64,000 bases of DNA from Streptomyces sp. NBC_00286 (GTDB lineage Bacteria > Actinomycetota > Actinomycetes > Streptomycetales > Streptomycetaceae), in NCBI RefSeq assembly GCF_036173125.1, contig NZ_CP108054.1:7407001-7471000 (forward strand), given 5' to 3'. The notes under the pieces were generated by a model. It saw only the letters and a program-made list of their open reading frames with translations, had not been told where the DNA came from and made no database searches. The position numbers were made by a program, and so were the translations under genes. This document shows positions 17,182 to 23,904 of the stretch, piece after piece. Each line of letters opens with the position of its first letter. Positions within the stretch are counted from its first letter, which is position 1.

Positions 17182-18189
17182 CTAGTTGAGCTCCGCCAGG
17201 ACTTGGAGGGTGTGGCGGTCGGGGGACAGGACCAGCAGGTCTGTCACCGGGCCTTTCCGCCACAACTCCAAGCGTTCGGCGATACGTTCGCGAGGGCCGA
17301 CGAGGGAGATCTCGTCGGCGAAGGCGTCGGGGACGGCGAGTACCGCCTCCTCCCGGCGGCCCTCCAGGAACAGGCGCTGGATTCGTCGCGCCTCCTCCTC
17401 GTATCCCATACGCGCCATCAGGTCGGCGTGGAAGTTGTGCTTTGCGTGGCCCATGCCGCCGATGTAGAAACCGAGCATCGTCTTCACGGGGAGCAGGCCT
17501 TCTGACACGTCGTCGCAGACTCTGGCCTGGGCCATGGGGGCGATCAGGAAGTCGTCGGGTACGTCCGTCAGGGACGCCTCGTACACGTCGGGGCGCAGGG
17601 GAGACCAGTACAGCGGCAGCCAGCCGTCCGCGATACGGGTCGTCTGCGCGATGTTCTTCGGGCCCTCCGCGCCGAGGAGGATGGGGAGTTGGGGGCGCAG
17701 GGGGTGCGTGATGGGCTTCAGCGGTTTGCCCAGGCCTGTGGCCTCCGGGCCCTGGTACGGATGGGTGTGGAAGCGGCCGTTCAGCTCAACGGGTGCCTCG
17801 CGGCGGAGGACTTGGCGTACGACATCGACGTACTCCCTCGTCGCGGTGAGCGGTGACTTCGGGAACGGGCGGCCGTACCAGCCCTCCACGACCTGCGGGC
17901 CCGAAAGGCCGAGGCCGAGCATCATGCGGCCGCCGGATAGGTGGTCGAGGGTGAGGGCGTGCATGGCGGTCGTGGTGGGGGAGCGGGCGGCCATCTGGGC
18001 GACCGCTGTGCCGAGTTTGATGCGGGAGGTGTGCGCGGCGATCCACGTCAGGGGGGTGAAGACGTCGGAGCCCCAGGACTCGGCGGTCCATACGGAGTCG
18101 TAGCCGAGGCGTTCCGCTTCCTGGGCCAGCGGGATGTGGTCCGGGTTGGGGCCGCGTCCCCAGTAGCCGAGTGCGAGACCGAGTCGCAT
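17182..18189 (-). CDS. LLM-class F420-dependent oxidoreductase
   Basis: 335 aa. A TIM-barrel of the luciferase-like monooxygenase superfamily: MRLGLALGYWGRGP at the first strand, ERLGYDSVWTAESWGSD with the conserved Trp/Glu, IKLGTAVAQMAARSP, and a GGRMMLGLGLSGPQVVEGW phosphate-binding segment. Whole-length similarity and the LGLSGP signature place it among the F420 enzymes rather than FMN monooxygenases. By recall it resembles mycobacterial Rv3520c, a gene of the KstR regulon. That would fit the other genes here, but no KstR motif was seen in its own promoter (18190-18316). The oxidised substrate is unknown. Confidence 0.88.
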   Translation of the reverse strand: MRLGLALGYWGRGPNPDHIPLAQEAERLGYDSVWTAESWGSDVFTPLTWIAAHTSRIKLGTAVAQMAARSPTTTAMHALTLDHLSGGRMMLGLGLSGPQVVEGWYGRPFPKSPLTATREYVDVVRQVLRREAPVELNGRFHTHPYQGPEATGLGKPLKPITHPLRPQLPILLGAEGPKNIAQTTRIADGWLPLYWSPLRPDVYEASLTDVPDDFLIAPMAQARVCDDVSEGLLPVKTMLGFYIGGMGHAKHNFHADLMARMGYEEEARRIQRLFLEGRREEAVLAVPDAFADEISLVGPRERIAERLELWRKGPVTDLLVLSPDRHTLQVLAELN

Positions 18190-18267
18190 GCGTCGCCGCC
18201 TCCTCGTGATCTGACGGGGTTATCTGACGGACCATCAGCCTTCAGCTGAGACGGTGACTGTACGACA

Positions 18268-18299
18268 ACGGCCCCCCGCTCGGAAGAGCGAGAGGCCGT
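18268..18299. terminator. Hairpin between divergently placed transcription units
   Basis: ACGGCC and GCTC pair with GGCCGT and GAGC around a GGAA loop. The hairpin lies just after the 3' end of the membrane protein gene at 18317-19213 (minus strand), and so is probably its terminator. Confidence 0.65.
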
Positions 18300-18316
18300 G
18301 CGTGGAAGCGGACGGT

Positions 18317-19213
18317 TCAGCCGCGCTGGATTCCGCTGGTGTCCTGCAGTACGCCTCGGCGGCCGTCCTGCGTCTGGGCCACCAGGCCGGGGCCGCGCTG
18401 CTCGACGGCCAAGTACCAGGTGCCGGGCGCCAGTTCGGCGATCGGCGTCGGGGAGCCGTCCTCGCCGTACAGCGGACGCGGCACGGGCACCGCGAACCAG
18501 AACGGCGAGAAGTCCGCGGCGGGCGGCGGCTGCTGTGCCTGCGGGGCCTGCGCCTGCTGCGGCTGGGGCTGCTGCTGACCGGGCTGCGGGCCGCCCTGCG
18601 CGCCGAACGGCTGGCCCGGCTGCGGCTGTCCCGGCTGACCGCCGAACGGCTGGCCCTGGCCCGGCTGCCCCTGGGCGCCGGGGGCGCCCGGGTAGCCGTA
18701 ACCACCCTGCGGCTGGGCGCCGTAGGGCTGGGGGGCGGCGGGCTTGGGGGCGGGGAGGAGGGGGCCCTTGAGGGCCGGGACGAGGGGGGCGGCGATCGCG
18801 GCGGCGGCGAGGAGGAGGGTGGCGATGAGTGCCAGGATCAGGCCGATGCCGGCATCGACTCCGCCGTCACCGGCGTTGGGGCCGATGTTGTCCGCGCCGC
18901 TGGCCGGGTCGAAGACGTTGCCGAGCGCGCTCCAGGCGGCGAAGACCGTGAACGCGATGCCGAACGGAGCGAGGTCGAGGCCCGCGACCTTGGGGGCCTG
19001 CGGCAGCCCGTGGGCGACGACGATGAGCGCGGCGCCGATGATGCCGGCAAGTACGACGCCCATCAGCACCGGCGCGCTTCCCCAGGCATTCGGGATGGCG
19101 TAGTCGTCAGGGGCTCCGTCGAGCGAATAGATGTCAAGGAACGACGCGATCAACAGCAATACCGCTGCTCCGATCACCACGCCGTCGCCTCGAGTGAGGG
19201 AGCGGATATTCAC
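18317..19213 (-). CDS. DUF5336-like membrane protein with Pro/Gln/Gly-rich tail
   Basis: 298 aa. Four membrane helices occupy the first 145 residues (VVIGAAVLLLIASFLDIYSL, GVVLAGIIGAALIVVAH, FGIAFTVFAAWSALG, IGLILALIATLLLAAAAIAA). A 90-residue tail of PGQ/QPG repeats follows, then a compact C-terminal segment (FSPFWFAVPVPRPLYGEDG...WYLAVEQRGPGLVAQTQDGRRG) that looks like a small beta domain. The plan resembles the DUF5336 family of actinobacterial membrane proteins of unknown role. The repeat tail is probably disordered and cytoplasmic. The promoter region up to 19374 holds no other gene. Confidence 0.82.
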   Translation of the reverse strand: MNIRSLTRGDGVVIGAAVLLLIASFLDIYSLDGAPDDYAIPNAWGSAPVLMGVVLAGIIGAALIVVAHGLPQAPKVAGLDLAPFGIAFTVFAAWSALGNVFDPASGADNIGPNAGDGGVDAGIGLILALIATLLLAAAAIAAPLVPALKGPLLPAPKPAAPQPYGAQPQGGYGYPGAPGAQGQPGQGQPFGGQPGQPQPGQPFGAQGGPQPGQQQPQPQQAQAPQAQQPPPAADFSPFWFAVPVPRPLYGEDGSPTPIAELAPGTWYLAVEQRGPGLVAQTQDGRRGVLQDTSGIQRG

Positions 19214-19374
19214 TTCGTGTCCTTCATCAGTCGTCGTCTCGTCTTCGGTGGAGGCGTCGCTGTCACCATGTCGCCGTATGGCCGCGGTGTGAAGCGCGGG
19301 GGTGGCCCCTCATCGTAGGGGCGACACTATCGTCCGCCCGTGAAGGGTGTGTGGCCGGATCCGTTCGCAGATCA

Positions 19375-20358
19375 TTACCCGCGCAGGAAACTCACGATTC
19401 CCGCCGAGATCCCACGCGCCGCCTTCTGCCTCCACGCGCCGCTGGTCAGCAGGGCCGCGTCCTTGCTGTCGCGCATGTTGCCGCACTCTACGAACACCTT
19501 GGGAACCGTTGACAGATTGAGACCGCCGAGGTCTGTGCGGACGTCGAGGCCGGTGCCGTCGCCGATGTAGTTGGAAGGTGCGCTGCCGGTGGCGCTGACG
19601 AGGTTGCCCGCGATGCGTTCGCCGAGTTCGCGGGACGGGGCGACGATCGGGCGGGTGTCGGCCTCGCCCTCGTTCACGGCGCCCGGCAGGATCAGGTGGA
19701 AGCCGCGGTTGCCGGCACCCGAGCCGTCCGCGTGGATGGAGACCACGGCGTCGGCCTTCGCCTTGTTGCCGATACGGGCGCGTTCGTCGACGCACGGCCC
19801 CCACGGGCGGTCGCCGTCCTGCGTGAACTTGACCGTGGCGCCCTGCTTTTCGAGCAGCGCGCGGAGGCGGTGGGAGACGTCGAGGGTGAAACGGGCTTCT
19901 GGGTAGCCGTCGTTGGTGGACGTGCCCGTGGTGTCGCATTCCTTGGAGTTCGTGCCGATGTCGACCTGGCGGTTGATCTCCGTGGTGTGGCGGAAGTTGC
20001 CGGGGTTGTGGCCTGGGTCGATGACGACGACTTTGCCCTTGAGGGGGCCGGAGGCGGCGGGGCGGGAGGTCGAGGAGCCGGAGGGGGAGGGCGACGGCTT
20101 GGCGGGCTTGGCCGGCTTGTCGGCGTCTTCCGTTCCAGGGGTGGTGCGGGAGGATGGTTTGTCCGGTGCGGGGGTGTTCGGTGACTGCGCCACCGATCCG
20201 TTCGAGCCGCCGCCTCCGTCCGGGTCGCCCACGGTCTGCCATACCAGCCAGCCCACCAACGCGCCCGGCACGAGCGCGGCTACGGCGACGGTCAGGGGGC
20301 CTCGCCGGAAGCGGCGCGGCGGGCGGGGAGGATCGAAGTCAGGGCCTATGTACGACAC
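19375..20358 (-). CDS. N-acetylmuramoyl-L-alanine amidase (Amidase_3), membrane-anchored
   Basis: 327 aa from GTG 20356-20358, the first start downstream of AGGGTGG that leaves a normal N-terminus. One membrane helix (about residues 22-43) is followed by a Ser/Thr/Pro/Lys wall-spanning linker to residue 105. The catalytic domain starts at KGKVVVIDPGHNPG. His117 in DPGH, Glu155 and His209 in SIHADG are the zinc ligands, and a Glu in FVECGNMRDSKD is the catalytic residue. It cleaves the amide bond between MurNAc and the stem peptide outside the membrane. It is monocistronic. Confidence 0.92.
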   Translation of the reverse strand: MSYIGPDFDPPRPPRRFRRGPLTVAVAALVPGALVGWLVWQTVGDPDGGGGSNGSVAQSPNTPAPDKPSSRTTPGTEDADKPAKPAKPSPSPSGSSTSRPAASGPLKGKVVVIDPGHNPGNFRHTTEINRQVDIGTNSKECDTTGTSTNDGYPEARFTLDVSHRLRALLEKQGATVKFTQDGDRPWGPCVDERARIGNKAKADAVVSIHADGSGAGNRGFHLILPGAVNEGEADTRPIVAPSRELGERIAGNLVSATGSAPSNYIGDGTGLDVRTDLGGLNLSTVPKVFVECGNMRDSKDAALLTSGAWRQKAARGISAGIVSFLRG

Positions 20359-20630
20359 GCCTGCCACCCTAAGCGGACTCGCCGGAGCCCGTTGTGGTAG
20401 CCGCACCCCGAAGGGGGCGGGGCTGCGTCAACGCGCGGCTCCTTGCCGAGCTTCGGCTTGCCGCCCCTGGTGCCCTTGCCCATGCCGATGACCGACGAGG
20501 CCACCTCCGTGTCGATCAGGTACGGGGCGTGGATATCGTCCTCGGCCGCGATCCGCTCGCGCACCCGCCGGGCGAGCACGCCGCTGGAGGTGAGGAATTC
20601 CGTGACCGCACAGGCGTCGACGACGATCAC
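20346..20630 (-). pseudogene. Truncated PIN-domain toxin (vapC remnant)
   Basis: The frame starts with a normal PIN domain (MIVVDACAVTEFLTSSGVLA then ...RIAAEDDIHAPYLIDTEVAS), including the first catalytic Asp, and overlaps the antitoxin gene by four bases. After about 50 residues it leaves the family and reads into intergenic-repeat sequence (GCGGGGCTGCGTCAACGCGC at about 20414-20433). The remaining catalytic acids of the PIN fold, normally at about residues 90-115 of 130, are missing. The toxin should be inactive. Confidence 0.75.
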
Positions 20631-20860
20631 CGGCCGCTCCGTCCCTCGTCCAAGGCGGCGAGGACGTCGTCGTGGGTGACCTGGTCACTGGCGTAGCGCT
20701 CGGCGCGGGCGGCCATCTCGGCGAGGCTGGGTTTCGATGCCTCCCGCATGATGACGCCGAGGAGGTATTCCTGGATGGACTGGCCGGCCTCGGCGGCGCG
20801 GATTTTGACGGTGCGGGCGATGTCGTCGGGGACGTTCCGTACGGTGAATGCAGTCGTCAC
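20627..20860 (-). CDS. vapB: VapB/FitA-like antitoxin
   Basis: 77 aa. The N-terminal FTVRNVPDDIARTVKIRAAEAG is the ribbon-helix-helix DNA-binding motif of FitA/VapB antitoxins, followed by SIQEYLLGVIMREAS and a C-terminal toxin-binding tail. The ATG of the following vapC remnant overlaps its stop, the classic antitoxin-toxin coupling. With the toxin truncated it may persist as a stand-alone regulator. Confidence 0.85.
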   Translation of the reverse strand: MTTAFTVRNVPDDIARTVKIRAAEAGQSIQEYLLGVIMREASKPSLAEMAARAERYASDQVTHDDVLAALDEGRSGR

Positions 20861-20900
20861 GACTGCATTCTTTAGGCCGCTTTGTCATTTTGCAGTCAAA

Positions 20901-20980
20901 TCGCGGGGACTTCAGATCCCCGCTCCCGTCCGCCGCAACATCGCGGGGACTTCAGATCCCCGCTCCCGTCCGCCGCAACA
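20901..20980. repeat. Perfect tandem duplication, 2 x 40 bp, containing a hairpin
   Basis: Positions 20901-20940 and 20941-20980 are identical. Each unit holds GCGGGGACTTCAGATCCCCG, a hairpin. The inner copy contains the stop codon (20952-20954) and last codons of the methyltransferase gene at 20952-21605; the outer copy lies just downstream and repeats the terminator-like stem. Confidence 0.97.
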
Positions 20981-21605
20981 CCCGCAGCGAGTCGGTCACC
21001 GACACATCCGTGAAGGCGCCGGACGCGAGAGCCCGGAGATACACGCGGTACGGGGCCTGGCCGGTGAACTCGTCCTTCGGGTCGGGGAAGACGTCGTGGA
21101 TCAGGAGGAGGCCGCCTTCGGCGATGTGGGGGGCCCAGCCTTCGTAGTCGGCCGTCGCGTGTTCGTCGGTGTGGCCGCCGTCTATGAAGACGAGGCCGAG
21201 AGGGGTTCGCCAGAACGTCGCGATCTGGGGGGAGCGGCCGACGATCGCGACCACGTGGTCCTCAAGGCCGGCCTTGAGGAGGGTGCGGCGGAAGGTGGGG
21301 AGCGTGTCCATTCGGCCGAGTTCGGGGTCGATTGTTTCTGGGTCGTGGTAGTCCCAGCCGGGCTGTTGTTCCTCGCTGCCGCGGTGGTGGTCGACGGTGA
21401 TCGCGGTGACGCCGGTCTCGCGGGCGGCGGCGGCGAGGAGGATGGTGGAGCGGCCGCAGTACGTTCCCACTTCGAGGAGGGGGAGCCCTAGGGCTGCCGC
21501 TTCGGTTGCGGCGGCGTAGAGCGCGAGGCCCTCGTGAGTGGGCATGAAGCCCTTGGCCTGCTCGAAGGCGGTGAGGGTCTCGGGCTTGGGGGCCGCGGCG
21601 GGCAT
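20952..21605 (-). CDS. Class I SAM-dependent methyltransferase (Methyltransf_24-like)
   Basis: 217 aa. LPLLEVGTYCGRSTILLAAAA is motif I in the EVGTYxGRST form typical of the Methyltransf_24 / cephalosporin-hydroxylase-like group. TAITVDHHRGSEEQQPGW follows, and LGLVFIDGGHTDEHATADYEGW carries the DGGH metal/acidic motif of this group. It probably methylates a small molecule or sugar, possibly with a divalent metal. Monocistronic; the target is unknown. Its 3' end is duplicated in a 40-bp tandem repeat. Confidence 0.85.
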   Translation of the reverse strand: MPAAAPKPETLTAFEQAKGFMPTHEGLALYAAATEAAALGLPLLEVGTYCGRSTILLAAAARETGVTAITVDHHRGSEEQQPGWDYHDPETIDPELGRMDTLPTFRRTLLKAGLEDHVVAIVGRSPQIATFWRTPLGLVFIDGGHTDEHATADYEGWAPHIAEGGLLLIHDVFPDPKDEFTGQAPYRVYLRALASGAFTDVSVTDSLRVLRRTGAGI

Positions 21606-21667
21606 GGGGGTCCTCTCTGGTTGTACGTGGCTTTCGGTGGGCCCGGGCTACTTGGTTGCCGTGGGGA

Positions 21668-21809
21668 CCGCCCGCTTCTTTGCCAGTGTCGTGGTTCCGT
21701 GGCCCGAGTAAAGGGCGCTCCGCTGCGCTACGCGTCGGCTGCCGCCGATCGGCCTTCGGCCGACCCTTGACACGGGCCACGGAACCACGGGTGAGAAGCG
21801 AGCGGGCGG
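21668..21809. repeat. Long imperfect inverted repeat (MITE-like)
   Basis: CGTGGTTCCGTGGCCCG (21690-21706) is perfectly complementary to CGGGCCACGGAACCACG (21773-21789). Outer arms CCGCCCGCTTCTT (21668-21680) and GAGAAGCGAGCGGGCGG (21793-21809) extend the stem imperfectly. The interior contains a second hairpin (GATCGGCCTTCGGCCGAC). No transposase is present. Confidence 0.8.
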
Positions 21810-22006
21810 CCCGGAAGGGTGGGGGTCCACGGGTGGGGCTGCGCTGAGGTGGGTTGGGCCGTGGGCCTCCGGCTCGCGGGCGCGGGCGCGTCTCGCCTGC
21901 ACGCCGGGTCGGTTTAGCGGCTAACGGGAAGTGGGTGGGGAAGTTGGTGGGTGAGGGCGGTGGCTTGCTGGTGAAGGGGCGGGGGAGGGGTAGGCAGTTT
22001 TGAGAA

Positions 22007-22034
22007 TGTGACAGGTGCCCCCCGAAGTGTCACA
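22007..22034. terminator. TGTGACA/TGTCACA hairpin
   Basis: A 7-bp perfect stem TGTGACA / TGTCACA around a G/C-rich loop. An analogous hairpin, also built on TGTGACA and TGTCACA, occurs at 43776-43807. It may be a terminator or a regulator site. Confidence 0.5.
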
Positions 22035-22189
22035 TCTTGACGCTCCTAGGTCCCGACCTCCCCGTATCGATGGGGACCGATCGAAGTGGCCTCGGCATGG
22101 GCGTCCCGAAAGGGGTGCGGGGCTGGGTCGATTTGCGGCTCCGCCGCGTGGGCGCGCGGTCACAGCCGACCGGCAGTCTTCGTACGGCG

Positions 22190-23710
22190 CTACCCCGCGG
22201 AGCGTGTGGCGAGGGTGGACTCAGGCGTAGCCGAGCCGCGGCTTGCGAACCGCTCCACCCGCGGAGCGCGCGGCCTGCCTTGACGAGGGAGGAGCAGTGC
22301 GAACAGCAGCCCCACCGCCACGGCCCCGGTGGCGATCAAGAACGACACCCGGAAGCCGTGCATCGTGGGGATGGCGACCCCGTTCACCTGGTTCGCCGTG
22401 TTGGCCAGCACCATTCCGATCACGGCGCTCGATACGGACGTACCGATCGAGCGCATCAGGGTGTTGAGGCCGTTCGCCGCGCCCGTTTCGGACGGGTCCA
22501 CTGCCCCGATGATCAGTGCGGGGAGTGAGGAGTACGCAAGGCCGATGCCTGCTCCGAGGAGCACGGCGATGACCACCGTCTGCCAGGCCGCGCTCATCAG
22601 GCCGAGGCCGGCTCCGTAGCCGATCGCGATGATCAGCATGCCGGTCATGAGGGTTGCCCTCGGGCCGTACTTGGCGGACAGGCGGGCGTAGACCGGGGCC
22701 GTGAGCATCATCGTCAGGCCGAGCGGGGCCACGCACAGGCCCGCTACGACCATTGACTGGCCGAGGCCGTAGCCCGTTGACGTCGGTAGTTGGAGGAGTT
22801 GAGGAAGGACCAGGGATACGGCGTAGAAAGCGACCCCGACCATGATCGAGGCGAGGTTGGTGAAGAGCACGGGGCGGCGGGCCGTGGTGCGCAGGTCCAC
22901 CAGCGGGGCCTGTACGCGCAGCTCCATCACGCCCCAGAGGACGAGGACCACCGCCGCCGCTGCGAACAGGCCGAGCGTCCTGCCCGATGCCCAGCCCCAG
23001 TCGCTGCCCTTCGTGATCGGGAGGAGGAAGAGGAGCAGGCCCGCGGACAGGCCCAGCGCGCCCAGCACGTCGAAGGTGCCCTTCGCGCGCAGCGGGGATT
23101 CGGGTACGAACATCAGGGTGAGGATGATCGACACCACACCGACGGCCGCCGCGCCGTAGAACAGAGCGTGCCAGTCGGTGTTCTGCGCCACCAGGGCCGC
23201 GAGTGGGAGCGCCAGTCCGCCGCCTACGCCGATCGAGGAGCTCATCAGCGCCATCGCTGAGCCGAGCTTTTCGCGCGGCAGCGCGTCGCGCATCAGGCCG
23301 ATGCCCAAGGGGATGGCGCCCATCGCGAAGCCCTGGAGGGCGCGGCCGGTGATCATCACGAGCAGTTCGCTGGTGGAAGCGGCGATCAACGAACCCACCA
23401 CCATCACGGCCAGGCTCGTGAGCAGCATCCGCCGCTTGCCGTAGAGGTCACCGAGGCGGCCCATGATCGGTGTGGCCACGGCGCCGGCGAGCAGGGTCGA
23501 GGTCATGACCCAGGTGGCGTTGCCGGGGGAGGTGTTCAGCAGCTCCGGCAGGTCCTTGATGACCGGCACGAGCAGGGTCTGCATCACCGCGACAACGATG
23601 CCCGCGAAGGCCAGTACAGGGACGATTCCCCTGCTGGTGCCGGTACCGGCATCTTTGCCGGTCGGCCCCTGTGTGGGGTCTTGGGCCGTCGTTGTCTGGG
23701 GCTCGGGCAT
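22190..23710 (-). CDS. MFS drug efflux transporter, DHA2 type
   Basis: 506 aa from ATG 23708-23710. About 14 membrane segments. The loop after TM2 is MGRLGDLYGKRRML (motif A), and TM5 holds SSSIGVGGGLALPLAALVAQN (motif C-like). It begins VLAFAGIVVAVMQTLLVPVIKDLPELLNTSPGNATWVMTS, the usual entry for actinobacterial DHA2 pumps. It is divergent from the FadE34-like gene; the 194-bp gap has a KstR site close to the latter only. The substrate is unknown. The C-terminal basic tail extends into a repeat module. Confidence 0.9.
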   Translation of the reverse strand: MPEPQTTTAQDPTQGPTGKDAGTGTSRGIVPVLAFAGIVVAVMQTLLVPVIKDLPELLNTSPGNATWVMTSTLLAGAVATPIMGRLGDLYGKRRMLLTSLAVMVVGSLIAASTSELLVMITGRALQGFAMGAIPLGIGLMRDALPREKLGSAMALMSSSIGVGGGLALPLAALVAQNTDWHALFYGAAAVGVVSIILTLMFVPESPLRAKGTFDVLGALGLSAGLLLFLLPITKGSDWGWASGRTLGLFAAAAVVLVLWGVMELRVQAPLVDLRTTARRPVLFTNLASIMVGVAFYAVSLVLPQLLQLPTSTGYGLGQSMVVAGLCVAPLGLTMMLTAPVYARLSAKYGPRATLMTGMLIIAIGYGAGLGLMSAAWQTVVIAVLLGAGIGLAYSSLPALIIGAVDPSETGAANGLNTLMRSIGTSVSSAVIGMVLANTANQVNGVAIPTMHGFRVSFLIATGAVAVGLLFALLLPRQGRPRAPRVERFASRGSATPESTLATRSAG

Positions 23711-23857
23711 CGAGTGGGCCTCCGGGGGCGTGCGGCGGTACGTGCACGGTGAACCCCGTGCGCCAAGGCAACTATTCCATTGTTTCGAGTACCTAACGAA
23801 TTCTTGACCATCTGACCCGGCGTCAACATTCGGGCGGTGACTGACCTTCCGTCAGAA

Positions 23858-23871
23858 TGGAACGTGTTCTA
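23858..23871. promoter_or_regulatory. KstR operator of the double acyl-CoA dehydrogenase gene
   Basis: TGGAACGTGTTCTA matches TNNAACNNGTTNNA exactly and is a near-perfect dyad. It ends 33 nt before the ATG at 23905, so bound repressor would block the promoter or early transcription. Confidence 0.82.
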
Positions 23872-23904
23872 CTCTTTCGCCGACCTTGGGGAGGCGAGGC
23901 CGGT

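Larger units (their letters stand above)
21606..22189. other. 584-bp non-coding region with palindromic elements and a repeat module
   Basis: No credible gene is present. It holds the long inverted repeat 21668-21809, a TGTGACA/TGTCACA hairpin at 22007-22034, and a repeat module from about 22110 (GGGTGCGGGGCTGGGTCGA, GCGGCTCCGCCGCGTGGGC) that abuts the 3' end of the MFS gene at 22190. Confidence 0.85.

Noticed and set aside
18190..18316. KstR site for the F420 oxidoreductase
   Set aside because: No TNNAACNNGTTNNA match was found upstream of this gene, so its inclusion in the regulon rests only on family resemblance.
23857..23904. ATG 23857 as start of the acyl-CoA dehydrogenase gene
   Set aside because: It lies inside the operator and has no ribosome site, whereas ATG 23905 has GGGGAGG at good spacing and begins at the family N-terminus.
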